Assembly: GCA_002696025.1 (NCBI GenBank)
Contig: NZQU01000079.1
Location: forward strand, 1-28,085
Direction of reading: 5' to 3'
DNA length: 28,085 nt
Source of the DNA: Crocinitomicaceae bacterium
GTDB lineage: Bacteria > Bacteroidota > Bacteroidia > Flavobacteriales_D > Crocinitomicaceae
The position numbers and the translations under genes were made by a program. Below, in pieces: positions 1 through 7,151 of the stretch. Under the pieces are notes generated by a model. That model was given only the letters and a program-made list of their open reading frames with translations, made no database searches and had not been told where the DNA came from. How positions within the stretch are numbered: position 1 is the stretch's first letter; each line of letters starts with the position of its first letter.

Positions 1-399
1 TTTTTCATCATCCAAATCAATGCCCTTTTTATTAGCGACATCACTCATGTTTAAAATTAAAATCAAAGGAATGTTTAAATCATAAACTTGAGAGCAAAAC
101 AAAAGGCCCTTTGTTAAATTTGATGCATCTAAAACCATTAAAGCCAGGTCAGGGTAGTCTTCATTTGATTTGTCTAATAAAACACGACCAACAACCTGTT
201 CATCAAGTGATTTTGGATAAAGACTTGTAACCCCAGGAAAATCAATCAGTTGATGAGACGTATCTTCAACAACAAATCTCCCTACACGTTTATCTACTGT
301 TATACCAGGGAAATTTCCAACATGCTGACGTAAGCCGGTAAGCATATTAAAAATTGAGCTTTTTCCTGTATTGGGATTTCCTAGTAATGCTATTTTCAT
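1..399 (-). CDS. feoB: Ferrous iron transporter FeoB, N-terminal G domain (partial)
   Basis: The first 133 residues of FeoB, the inner-membrane Fe2+ transporter with a cytosolic GTPase domain, are encoded here; the gene runs off the left edge of the window. The reading frame starts at the ATG at 399. The G1 loop is GNPNTGKSS (residues 7-15), followed by the FeoB-typical switch I segment with NFPGITVDKR, a G3 motif DFPG followed by the TSLYPKSLDEQV stretch, and G4 as NMSD. The membrane part is outside the window. It lies 33 bp downstream of the short-chain dehydrogenase gene on the same strand, so it may be the third gene of a phoH-SDR-feoB transcript. No feoA gene or FeoA domain precedes the G domain. 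Identification of the family is secure; co-transcription is inferred from spacing. Confidence 0.93.
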   Translation of the reverse strand, partial: MKIALLGNPNTGKSSIFNMLTGLRQHVGNFPGITVDKRVGRFVVEDTSHQLIDFPGVTSLYPKSLDEQVVGRVLLDKSNEDYPDLALMVLDASNLTKGLLFCSQVYDLNIPLILILNMSDVANKKGIDLDDEK

Positions 400-432
400 C
401 TTGTGTAAAAATAAACAATATGACTGATTGTT

Positions 433-1167
433 TTATAAATCTCTAATATCTATTGAAACTCCTGATAAATAATCATCCTTCTGATCAATTTCTAATATTT
501 TTTTTGCAGAAAAATCAGGACTGTACAATTGATTTTTTTTCTTAAGTTTTATAAAACGATCCACATCTTTAAAATCATTTTCACTTGCAGCCCTTATTTC
601 AGATTGCATATCTGTATCAACAACTCCCGGCTTAATACATAATGATTTGAAATTCTTATTATTTATCTCCTCTTTGGCTAACACTTTTGAAAACATTTCC
701 AAACCAGCTTTTGAAGAGCAATATCCACTCCATCCATAATATGGACTATTACTTGCACCAGATGAAATATTAATGATTCTGTAAATTATATCTGATTTAT
801 TTTTGAATAATGACAAAAAACAAGAGCTCATAACCATTGGAACAGTGAGGTTTATCTGAATTGTTTTTGAAATGGCATCATTTGATAAATTCTCAACTTT
901 TTTTATATCTCCAATAATACCTGCATTGTTAATCAATATTATTTTTTGATATTGATTTTTAGAAACAATACGCTCGATTTGAACAAACAATTTATCAATC
1001 GTTTCTAGATGTGTTAAATCTTCACGGAAATGACTTATTAAATTTTTATGATTATAGTCAAGAGCTCTTCTTGCTATTGAAATCACAAAAAAACCATTTT
1101 CACAAAAGGTGCGAACAAGAGCTTTTCCAATACCCCTACTTCCTCCCGTAATTATAGCAAGCTTCAA
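433..1167 (-). CDS. Short-chain dehydrogenase/reductase (SDR)
   Basis: This 244-residue protein is a classical cytosolic SDR oxidoreductase. The N-terminal dinucleotide-binding motif TGGSRGIGK is at about residues 7-15, the structural NNAG motif near residue 80, the catalytic serine in ISSGAS, and the YxxxK catalytic pair in the YCSSKAG segment. The overall pattern resembles the sepiapterin-reductase or benzil-reductase (YueD-like) branch, but the substrate cannot be read from the sequence. The start is a TTG at 1167: no in-frame ATG lies between the phoH stop and the conserved nucleotide-binding strand, and MKLAIITGG fits a normal SDR N terminus. It begins 9 bp after the phoH stop, so it is very probably co-transcribed and perhaps translationally coupled. 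Confidence 0.9.
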   Translation of the reverse strand: MKLAIITGGSRGIGKALVRTFCENGFFVISIARRALDYNHKNLISHFREDLTHLETIDKLFVQIERIVSKNQYQKIILINNAGIIGDIKKVENLSNDAISKTIQINLTVPMVMSSCFLSLFKNKSDIIYRIINISSGASNSPYYGWSGYCSSKAGLEMFSKVLAKEEINNKNFKSLCIKPGVVDTDMQSEIRAASENDFKDVDRFIKLKKKNQLYSPDFSAKKILEIDQKDDYLSGVSIDIRDL

Positions 1168-1176
1168 AACTTTTTA

Positions 1177-2505
1177 TTACAATAAATCATTTGCCAAATT
1201 AGCCAATTCAGATCGCTCCCCTTTTTCAAGCGTAATGTGAGAAAACAAGGATTGTCCCTTTAAGCGGTCTACAAGATAGGCAAGCCCATTACTGTGTTCA
1301 TCAAGGTATGGCGTATCAATCTGATTAACGTCACCTGTAAAAACTATTTTTGTGTTATCACCAGCTCTCGTAATAATGGTTTTCACCTCATGCGGCGTTA
1401 AGTTTTGTGCTTCATCTATAATAAACATAATATTAGATAAACTTCGTCCTCTAATAAATGCCAATGGCGTAATTATTATTTTACCAGATTGCTGCATTTC
1501 GAGAATTGCTTTATGCTTCTTTTCAGCCTCACCAAATTTTGACTTAATAAACTTCAAATTATCCCACAGAGGTTCCATATAAGGACCTATTTTATCATTG
1601 GCATCTCCTGGAAGAAATCCAATTTCTTTATTAGAAAGTGGCACAATCGGTCTTGCTAAAATAACCTGGTTAAAAGATTTATTTTGCTCTAAAGCTGACG
1701 CGAGAGCCAATAATGTTTTTCCAGTCCCCGCAACTCCTTGAAGCGCTACAAGTTTAACATTTGGATTCATTAATGCATGCAGAGCAAATGCTTGTTCTGC
1801 ATTTTTAGGCTTTATACCGTATACAAATCCTTTTTCAATCCTATCGACTTGAAGAGTTTGTTCATTATAAAAAGCCAAAGAAGAAGATTTTCCATTTTTT
1901 AAAATGTAATAACCATTAATTAATTTCTGATTCCCCAACAACCCGTCTTCATCAATATTTCCTCGAGTAAATAATTGTCGAATCACCTCAGAGTCAACTC
2001 CATCTATATGGTGCGTGCTCCCTGTTTGAATAGATTGATTAGAAACTTTTCCTGTTTCATAATCTGCAGCAGTTATACCAAGTGCCTTTGCCTTAATTCT
2101 TAGATTGATATCTTTTGTTACAAGAGCAACTGTTGTTTTAGGGTGTGATTCTTTAAGATGTAAAGCTGCATTGATGATTTTATGATCATTTTTACCATAT
2201 GCATAAATTTCTTCAGCATTTATTTCTTTTGGACTTGTCTCTAATACTACTCTAAACTGCCCTTTCCCTTTTCCAAGATTGATCCACTCTTGCAAACTCC
2301 CTGCACCAGAAAGCTTATCAATAAAACGAATCACCTCTCTTGCTGAAAAGTTTTTTGTATCATTTCCAATTTTGAACTTATCCAGCTCCTCTAATACAGT
2401 TATAGGAATTGCAACGTTGTGATTTTCAAAATTTGTAATCGCTTGATGGTCGTGTAATAATACAGATGTGTCTAAAACAAAAATTTTCGACTTTTTTCTT
2501 GTCAT
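1177..2505 (-). CDS. phoH: PIN-PhoH family ATPase/ribonuclease
   Basis: The protein has 442 residues in two parts. The N-terminal PIN nuclease-like domain (about residues 7-150) has the acidic strand FVLDTSVLLHD and a second acidic site in KDINLRIKA. The C-terminal PhoH-like P-loop NTPase (about 235-442) has Walker A GVAGTGKT at 257-264, Walker B FIIDEAQN and a sensor-like TGDVNQID. This is the long PIN-PhoH (YlaK/PhoH2) architecture, known in other bacteria as an RNA-acting ATPase with ribonuclease activity; the cellular role in Bacteroidota is not established. The ATG at 2505 places the PIN strand close to the N terminus, as usual. It appears to be the first gene of a unit with the SDR and feoB. 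I see no clear promoter box in the 110 bp before it. Confidence 0.93.
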   Translation of the reverse strand: MTRKKSKIFVLDTSVLLHDHQAITNFENHNVAIPITVLEELDKFKIGNDTKNFSAREVIRFIDKLSGAGSLQEWINLGKGKGQFRVVLETSPKEINAEEIYAYGKNDHKIINAALHLKESHPKTTVALVTKDINLRIKAKALGITAADYETGKVSNQSIQTGSTHHIDGVDSEVIRQLFTRGNIDEDGLLGNQKLINGYYILKNGKSSSLAFYNEQTLQVDRIEKGFVYGIKPKNAEQAFALHALMNPNVKLVALQGVAGTGKTLLALASALEQNKSFNQVILARPIVPLSNKEIGFLPGDANDKIGPYMEPLWDNLKFIKSKFGEAEKKHKAILEMQQSGKIIITPLAFIRGRSLSNIMFIIDEAQNLTPHEVKTIITRAGDNTKIVFTGDVNQIDTPYLDEHSNGLAYLVDRLKGQSLFSHITLEKGERSELANLANDLL

Positions 2506-2616
2506 ATATTTCTTTTAATCATTGAAATTACTCTGTTTATAATTCATTAATATGATTTTTAACTTGAGTTATTTACAATAAAATGTTAGTGATGAGTATT
2601 TTATATTTAATTACAT

Positions 2617-2648
2617 AAAAAAACCACCCACAATGGGTGGTTTTTTTT
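2617..2648 (-). terminator. Rho-independent terminator of the thrS-infC-rpmI-rplT unit
   Basis: The arms CCACCCA (2624-2630) and TGGGTGG (2634-2640) form a 7-bp GC-rich stem with a 3-nt loop, flanked by seven A residues on the left and eight T residues on the right. It lies 21 bp past the rplT stop on the minus strand. The A and T runs make it symmetrical, so it could work in both directions, but the only gene ending into it is rplT. Confidence 0.93.
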
Positions 2649-2668
2649 AATATAAAGTGCTTATTAAT

Positions 2669-3016
2669 TTATTTTTTTACAGAATCTACTACCGCTTTAA
2701 AAGCATCAGGATGATTAAGAGCTAGATCAGCCAATGCTTTTCTATTTAATTCAACTCCACTTTTATTAAGAGCTCCCATAAACTGAGAATAAGTCATACC
2801 ATGTTGACGTGCTCCGGCATTAATTCTTACAATCCATAAAGAACGGAAATTTCGCTTTTTTTGCTTTCGCCCAACATAGGCGTATCCAAGTCCTTTTTCA
2901 ATAGCATTTTTTGCTACTGTCCATACATTTTTTCTTCGGCCGAAATATCCTTTGGCCATCTTCATCATGTTCTTTCTTCGAACTCTTGATGCTACGTGAT
3001 TTACTGATCTAGGCAT
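2669..3016 (-). CDS. rplT: 50S ribosomal protein L20
   Basis: L20 is an early-assembly 23S rRNA-binding protein of the large subunit. The 115-residue protein begins MPRSVNHVASRVRRKNMMK and carries the conserved KGYFGRRKNVW and ARQHGMTYSQFM segments. The ATG at 3016 is chosen because MPRSVN is the canonical L20 N terminus; an upstream TTG at 3037 would add seven residues not expected in the family. Order and strand match the classical infC-rpmI-rplT arrangement, and a strong terminator follows. The 90-nt spacer after rpmI contains a short perfect dyad (TTTCTA and TAGAAA, 3044-3057), which might be part of an mRNA structure. That role is only a guess. Confidence 0.98.
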   Translation of the reverse strand: MPRSVNHVASRVRRKNMMKMAKGYFGRRKNVWTVAKNAIEKGLGYAYVGRKQKKRNFRSLWIVRINAGARQHGMTYSQFMGALNKSGVELNRKALADLALNHPDAFKAVVDSVKK

Positions 3017-3106
3017 AATAATTAAGTTTTTTGACAAGAAGTGTTTCTATTTAGAAATCTTTATACTCATTATCGGGTTAAACATTTATTTAAAACCAAT
3101 TACAAT

Positions 3107-3301
3107 TTATTTACAAAGTTGTAATTTGATATTTGGAACATCTGATCCATTTACAATTCCGGAGTGAGTCAAATTTCTTTTACGCTTTTTAGATTTTTTA
3201 GTCAAGATATGACTCTTAAAGGCGTGCTTTCTTTTGATTTTACCGGAACCAGTTATTTAAAACCTTTTTTTCGCACTGGATTTTGTTTTCATTTTTGGCA
3301 T
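3107..3301 (-). pseudogene. rpmI: 50S ribosomal protein L35, interrupted by an in-frame TAA at codon 15
   Basis: Read from the ATG at 3301, this frame encodes MPKMKTKSSAKKRF, then TAA (3259-3257), then ITGSGKIKRKHAFKSH and onward to a TAA at 3109-3107. That makes a 64-codon L35 with everything else in place: the AKKRF and TGSGK segments, the basic HILTKKSKKRKRNL core, and a normal length. Codon 15 is lysine in E. coli L35 (KRFKKTG), so the stop corresponds to AAA changed to TAA. It sits in the canonical place between infC (33 nt away) and rplT. The same frame continues cleanly after the stop, so frameshifting would not rescue it; only a base correction, readthrough or suppression would. It is typed as a pseudogene because of the stop, but a sequencing error at the TTTT/AAA boundary is quite possible. 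Confidence 0.9.
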
Positions 3302-3334
3302 TTCTACTCTATTTTGTTTGTTAACACTTTATAT

Positions 3335-3883
3335 TTATTTCTTCTTCGGATTAATAATCATTATCATCTTTTTACCTTCTAACTTTGGCATTTGCTCAAC
3401 TATTCCCAATTCGGAAAGTTCCTGAGCAAAACGAAGTAATAATATTTCTCCTCTATCTTTAAAAACTATTGTTCTTCCACGAAAGAAAACAAAAGCTTTA
3501 ACCTTGCTTCCTTCATTTAAAAACTTCTTAGCATGAGCCAACTTAAAATTAAAATCGTGCTCATCTGTGTTTGGACCAAATCTAATCTCTTTAACTACAA
3601 CCTTACTTTGTTTTGCCTTCAACTCTTTTTGTTTTCTCTTTTGGTTGTAGAGAAACTTTTTGTAATCCATTATTTTACAAACTGGAGGAGATGATTTTGC
3701 AGCTATTTCTACCAAATCCATTTCCTGCTCATCTGCCATTGCTAAAGCTTTAGCAGTTGAAACCACAATAGGTTCCGAACCTTCCATAATCAACCGAACT
3801 TCACTTGCAACTATTTTATCGTTAATACGATGTTGCGGAGTTAGTTCTCTTCTTGCTGGTGGTCTTCTTCTATTATGTCTCAT
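3335..3883 (-). CDS. infC: Translation initiation factor IF-3
   Basis: IF-3 binds the 30S subunit, prevents premature 50S joining and proofreads the start codon. The 182-residue protein has the N-terminal domain with QHRINDKIVASEVRLI and PPVCKIMDYKKFLY, a basic linker, and the C-terminal domain with KEIRFGPNTDEHDF and the terminal KKMIMIINPKKK. The start is an ordinary ATG at 3883, and the codon directly upstream in frame is TGA, so this gene does not use an extended rare-codon start upstream of that point. It begins 8 bp after the thrS stop, indicating tight coupling in the thrS-infC-rpmI-rplT order. Confidence 0.98.
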   Translation of the reverse strand: MRHNRRRPPARRELTPQHRINDKIVASEVRLIMEGSEPIVVSTAKALAMADEQEMDLVEIAAKSSPPVCKIMDYKKFLYNQKRKQKELKAKQSKVVVKEIRFGPNTDEHDFNFKLAHAKKFLNEGSKVKAFVFFRGRTIVFKDRGEILLLRFAQELSELGIVEQMPKLEGKKMIMIINPKKK

Positions 3884-3891
3884 TCAGTTAT

Positions 3892-5835
3892 TTAAATTTC
3901 TTGTGACAACTCTTTGTTTACAGCATCCTCAACTAAAGCCTGGAACTTGTCTATTGACATTGCTCCTAAATCTCCCTCTCCTCTTTTTCTCACAGAGACC
4001 AAACCATCCTTTACTTCCTTCTCTCCAATTATGAGCATGAAGGGGATTTTTGCCATTTCTGCATCTCGAATTTTTTTACCAACTTTCTCACTTCGAGTAT
4101 CAACAAGGCCGCGAATATCGGAAAAATTTAGCACTTCCGAAATTTTTTCTGCATATCCGTTGTAATTATCTGAAATAGGAAGTAAAATAAATTGCTTAGA
4201 AGTAAGCCATAAGGGGAAATCTCCAGCACAATGCTCAAGAAGGACAGCAACAAAACGCTCCATTGAACCAAAAGGTGCTCGATGAATCATAACCGGCCTG
4301 TGTTTCTGATTGTCTGAACCTGTATATTCCAATTCAAAACGGTCAGGAAGATTGTAATCAACCTGAATGGTCCCTAACTGCCACTCACGACCTAATGCAT
4401 CTTGAACCATGAAGTCAAGTTTAGGACCATAAAAAGCAGCCTCTCCATATTCAATAATTGTATCAAGTCCTTTTTCACTAGCCGCCTCTATAATTGCTTT
4501 TTCGGCTTTGTCCCAGTTTTTATCAGAACCTATATACTTAGATCTATCATTTTGATCTCTCAAAGAGATTTGAGCCTTAAATTTGTCAAAAGATAAAGTT
4601 TTAAAAATATAAAGAACCAAATCAATTACCTTTTTAAATTCATCTTTTACCTGATCTGCCATGCAAAAAATATGAGCATCATCTTGCGTAAAGCCACGAA
4701 CTCTAGTTAAACCATGAAGTTCACCTGACTGCTCGTATCTATAAACGGTCCCAAACTCTGCAAATCTCAATGGTAAATCTTTATAAGAACGTGGTCTGGC
4801 ACTAAATATCTCACAATGGTGTGGACAGTTCATCGGCTTTAGTAAAAATTCTTCTTTAACATCGGGAGTTTTAATTGGCTGAAAAGAATCTTCACCATAT
4901 TTATCATAATGTCCCGAACATACATACAAATCCTTATTTCCTATATGAGGAGTAATAACTTGAGAATAACCCCCTTTTTTTTGAGCCTTTTTGAGGAAGT
5001 CCTCTAACCTCTCTCTTAGAGCTGCACCTGCTGGTAACCAAAGGGGAAGACCTTGCCCTACTTTTTGAGAAAATGTAAATAAGTCAAGTTCTTTTCCTAG
5101 TTTCCTGTGGTCTCTTTTTTTAGCCTCTTCAAGCTGAAGAAGATGCTCTGTTAATTCCGACTGCTTTGGAAAAGAAACACCATATATTCGAGTCAACTGC
5201 TTGTTTTTTTCATCTCCTCTCCAATATGCCCCAGCAATTGATAATAATTTAATCGCTTTAATAAAACCAGTATGTGGTATATGGGGACCACGACATAAAT
5301 CCGTGAAAGATCCTTGAGTGTAAAACGTTATTGAACCATCTTCTAGGTCATTAATTAGCTCCAGTTTATATGGATCATTTTTTTGTTCAAAAAATTTAAT
5401 AGCGTCTGATTTTGACACTTCTTTTCTTACAAAAACTGATTTTCTTTTGGAAAGCTCTTTCATTTTTTGCTCAATTTTGGGCAAATCCTTTTCGCTTATT
5501 GTATGGTCACAAAAATCAATATCATAATAAAATCCACGTTCAATGGGGGGGCCGATAGCCAGTTTAATGCCCGGATATAATTCTTCTAGCGCCTCTGCCA
5601 TAAGATGTGCTGAAGAATGCCACATCGTTGACTTTCCCTCTTTATCTCTCCAAGTTAACAATTGCAATGATGAATCAGTATTGATTGGAAGTTCGAGATC
5701 TTGAACATTACCATTGACTTTAGCTGCCAATACATTTCTAGCCAATCCTTCAGAAATACTTTTTGCCACTTCTAAAGAACTAATGCCTTTATCATACTCT
5801 CTTTTAGAGCCGTCTGGGAGTGTAATTGTTACCAT
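3892..5835 (-). CDS. thrS: Threonyl-tRNA synthetase
   Basis: This class II synthetase charges tRNA-Thr in the cytosol. Its 647 residues match the usual length: a TGS domain (about 1-60), the editing SAD domain with HSSAH (H73 and H77), the catalytic core and a C-terminal anticodon-binding domain (about 545-640). The zinc ligands are visible as C337 in MNCPHH, H388 in DDAHIF and H518 in MIHRAPFG, close to the E. coli spacing. The ATG at 5835 gives the expected MVTITLPDGS start. A run of seven G (5545-5551) encodes part of the conserved IGPP segment, so it is not an error. A TATCTTTG box lies about 20 bp upstream. It heads the operon with infC, rpmI and rplT. Confidence 0.98.
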   Translation of the reverse strand: MVTITLPDGSKREYDKGISSLEVAKSISEGLARNVLAAKVNGNVQDLELPINTDSSLQLLTWRDKEGKSTMWHSSAHLMAEALEELYPGIKLAIGPPIERGFYYDIDFCDHTISEKDLPKIEQKMKELSKRKSVFVRKEVSKSDAIKFFEQKNDPYKLELINDLEDGSITFYTQGSFTDLCRGPHIPHTGFIKAIKLLSIAGAYWRGDEKNKQLTRIYGVSFPKQSELTEHLLQLEEAKKRDHRKLGKELDLFTFSQKVGQGLPLWLPAGAALRERLEDFLKKAQKKGGYSQVITPHIGNKDLYVCSGHYDKYGEDSFQPIKTPDVKEEFLLKPMNCPHHCEIFSARPRSYKDLPLRFAEFGTVYRYEQSGELHGLTRVRGFTQDDAHIFCMADQVKDEFKKVIDLVLYIFKTLSFDKFKAQISLRDQNDRSKYIGSDKNWDKAEKAIIEAASEKGLDTIIEYGEAAFYGPKLDFMVQDALGREWQLGTIQVDYNLPDRFELEYTGSDNQKHRPVMIHRAPFGSMERFVAVLLEHCAGDFPLWLTSKQFILLPISDNYNGYAEKISEVLNFSDIRGLVDTRSEKVGKKIRDAEMAKIPFMLIIGEKEVKDGLVSVRKRGEGDLGAMSIDKFQALVEDAVNKELSQEI

Positions 5836-5854
5836 TAAAAAAATGTTAAGAGTG

Positions 5855-5862
5855 CAAAGATA
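5855..5862 (-). promoter_or_regulatory. Candidate -7 promoter box for thrS-infC-rpmI-rplT
   Basis: On the minus strand the octamer is TATCTTTG, an exact match to the Bacteroidota -7 consensus TAnnTTTG, ending 19 bp before the thrS ATG. No convincing TTG -33 element is found at the expected spacing, so confidence is moderate. Confidence 0.5.
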
Positions 5863-5902
5863 AAAGAAACAACCATTTTAATAAAACCGAAGGGTTTATT
5901 TT

Positions 5903-6547
5903 TTAAGATATTTTTCTGCAAATCATTAAGCCATCTCGAACCGGAAGAAGGATTTGTTGAAGATGAGGACATGTGGCAACAAATTTATTTACCTGATCAA
6001 TTGCTTTAGTCTCAATGTCCATATGGCTTTTTTCTGCGATCACTTTTCCTGACCACAACACATTATCAATAACAATATATCCTCCTTTATGAACTAAATC
6101 CAAACATTGCTTCACATACAGAGTGTAATTTTCCTTATCGGCATCTATAAAAACCAAGTCAAAAGATCCTTTTAAAGACGGGATTATTTGACTTGCATCT
6201 CCAACTATCATTTTAACAATATCTTGCATCCCATATAGTTGAGAATATTTTTCAACCATAGGTGTTAATTCTTCATTGATATCGATAGTAATCAACTCAG
6301 AGTCTGCTGGCATCCCTTCAGCGATACACAATGCTGAATAACCTGTATATGTACCTATTTCGAGAACTCTTTTGGGACATATCATATGGGACAACATACT
6401 TAAAAATCGACCTTGTAAATGACCACTAATCATTCTAGGCCTCATTACTTTTAAACAGGTTTCTCTATTTAATTTTTTTAATATTTCAGGCTCTTCTTCA
6501 GTATGAACAAGAGAGTAATTTTCTAATTTTTCATCTATGAACTCCAT
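5903..6547 (-). CDS. SAM-dependent O-methyltransferase, catechol/caffeoyl-CoA type
   Basis: The 214-residue cytosolic enzyme belongs to the class I O-methyltransferase family that includes catechol and caffeoyl-CoA methyltransferases and bacterial YrrM-type proteins. The SAM-binding motif is VLEIGTYTGYSAL (about residues 61-73). The metal and catalytic acidic site is FIDADKENY, followed by IVIDNVLWSGKV. The C terminus PVRDGLMICRK is also typical. I choose the ATG at 6547 rather than the TTG at 6553, because it gives the usual MEFIDEKL start. The ATG lies 2 nt after the stop of the upstream lipoprotein gene, which indicates coupling. The thrS operon begins 67 bp downstream with its own promoter box. 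The substrate is unknown. Confidence 0.9.
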   Translation of the reverse strand: MEFIDEKLENYSLVHTEEEPEILKKLNRETCLKVMRPRMISGHLQGRFLSMLSHMICPKRVLEIGTYTGYSALCIAEGMPADSELITIDINEELTPMVEKYSQLYGMQDIVKMIVGDASQIIPSLKGSFDLVFIDADKENYTLYVKQCLDLVHKGGYIVIDNVLWSGKVIAEKSHMDIETKAIDQVNKFVATCPHLQQILLPVRDGLMICRKIS

Positions 6548-6549
6548 AA

Positions 6550-7041
6550 TCAAGGACGTAATGGGCCACTATAATCAATACATGGATTGATTCCTGTATA
6601 GCAACGCGATTTAACAACAACTTTTATTATTTTTTGTTTTGAAACTTCAAATACCGCATCTGGATTAGACAGATATTTATATAAACAAGAGTCTCCTTTA
6701 TATGTATACCATTTATTGTTTTCAGGTCGGTACAACTTATTAAATTCTTTTATAGATAGAAGCTTGTGCTTATGAAATAAAGAATAATTTCCTTTTCGTA
6801 ATTTAATATGGGCACAACCATTTATATCGAGTGGCACTTGAATTGTTTTCTGTTTTTTTCTGAGAGACTTTGTTACAAAGACGGTGTCCATTGGATCTAA
6901 ACGACCTTTTTCCATTTCAGGCGTAGGTTTTGCGCCTCCACAATATGGAACATGAACATGCGCACTTAAATCCAATGTTCCTTTACAAGAAGTCAGGAAG
7001 CAAAACACAACAAAAAAGAGATTAAAAAATTTACAATTCAT
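6550..7041 (-). CDS. Small predicted lipoprotein of unknown function
   Basis: The 163-residue product starts with a short signal sequence and a lipobox, FLTSC, placing the lipidated cysteine near residue 19; the mature protein would be an outer- or inner-membrane lipoprotein. The mature part begins with a VPYCGGAKPTPE segment reminiscent of a family of small Bacteroidota extracytoplasmic proteins, and ends with two cysteine-bearing stretches (SRCYTGINPC) that could form disulfides in the periplasm. The ATG at 7041 is preferred over a TTG at 7044, which adds only one residue. I cannot assign a function. It is divergently arranged from rpoN and tightly linked to the O-methyltransferase gene downstream. 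Confidence 0.72.
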   Translation of the reverse strand: MNCKFFNLFFVVFCFLTSCKGTLDLSAHVHVPYCGGAKPTPEMEKGRLDPMDTVFVTKSLRKKQKTIQVPLDINGCAHIKLRKGNYSLFHKHKLLSIKEFNKLYRPENNKWYTYKGDSCLYKYLSNPDAVFEVSKQKIIKVVVKSRCYTGINPCIDYSGPLRP

Positions 7042-7151
7042 CAAGTACTATTTTAAATGTAAATTTAATTTAATTTTGTGTTATTAATCCTATTATTAAT
7101 TGAATTACAACACTTATTATTTTCATTAAATTATCTTAACTTTAAATTGAG

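Noticed and set aside
3257..3259. Programmed frameshift or reassigned stop codon as explanation of the rpmI TAA
   Set aside because: The downstream sequence continues in the same frame, so no frameshift is needed, and TAA ends many other genes in the window, so it is not generally reassigned.
3164..3382. 72-codon plus-strand open frame
   Set aside because: It is antisense to rpmI and the infC end; the minus-strand L35 sequence explains this region.
5545..5551. Seven-G run in thrS as a possible frameshift or phase-variable site
   Set aside because: It encodes part of the conserved IGPP segment of threonyl-tRNA synthetase and the frame is intact on both sides.
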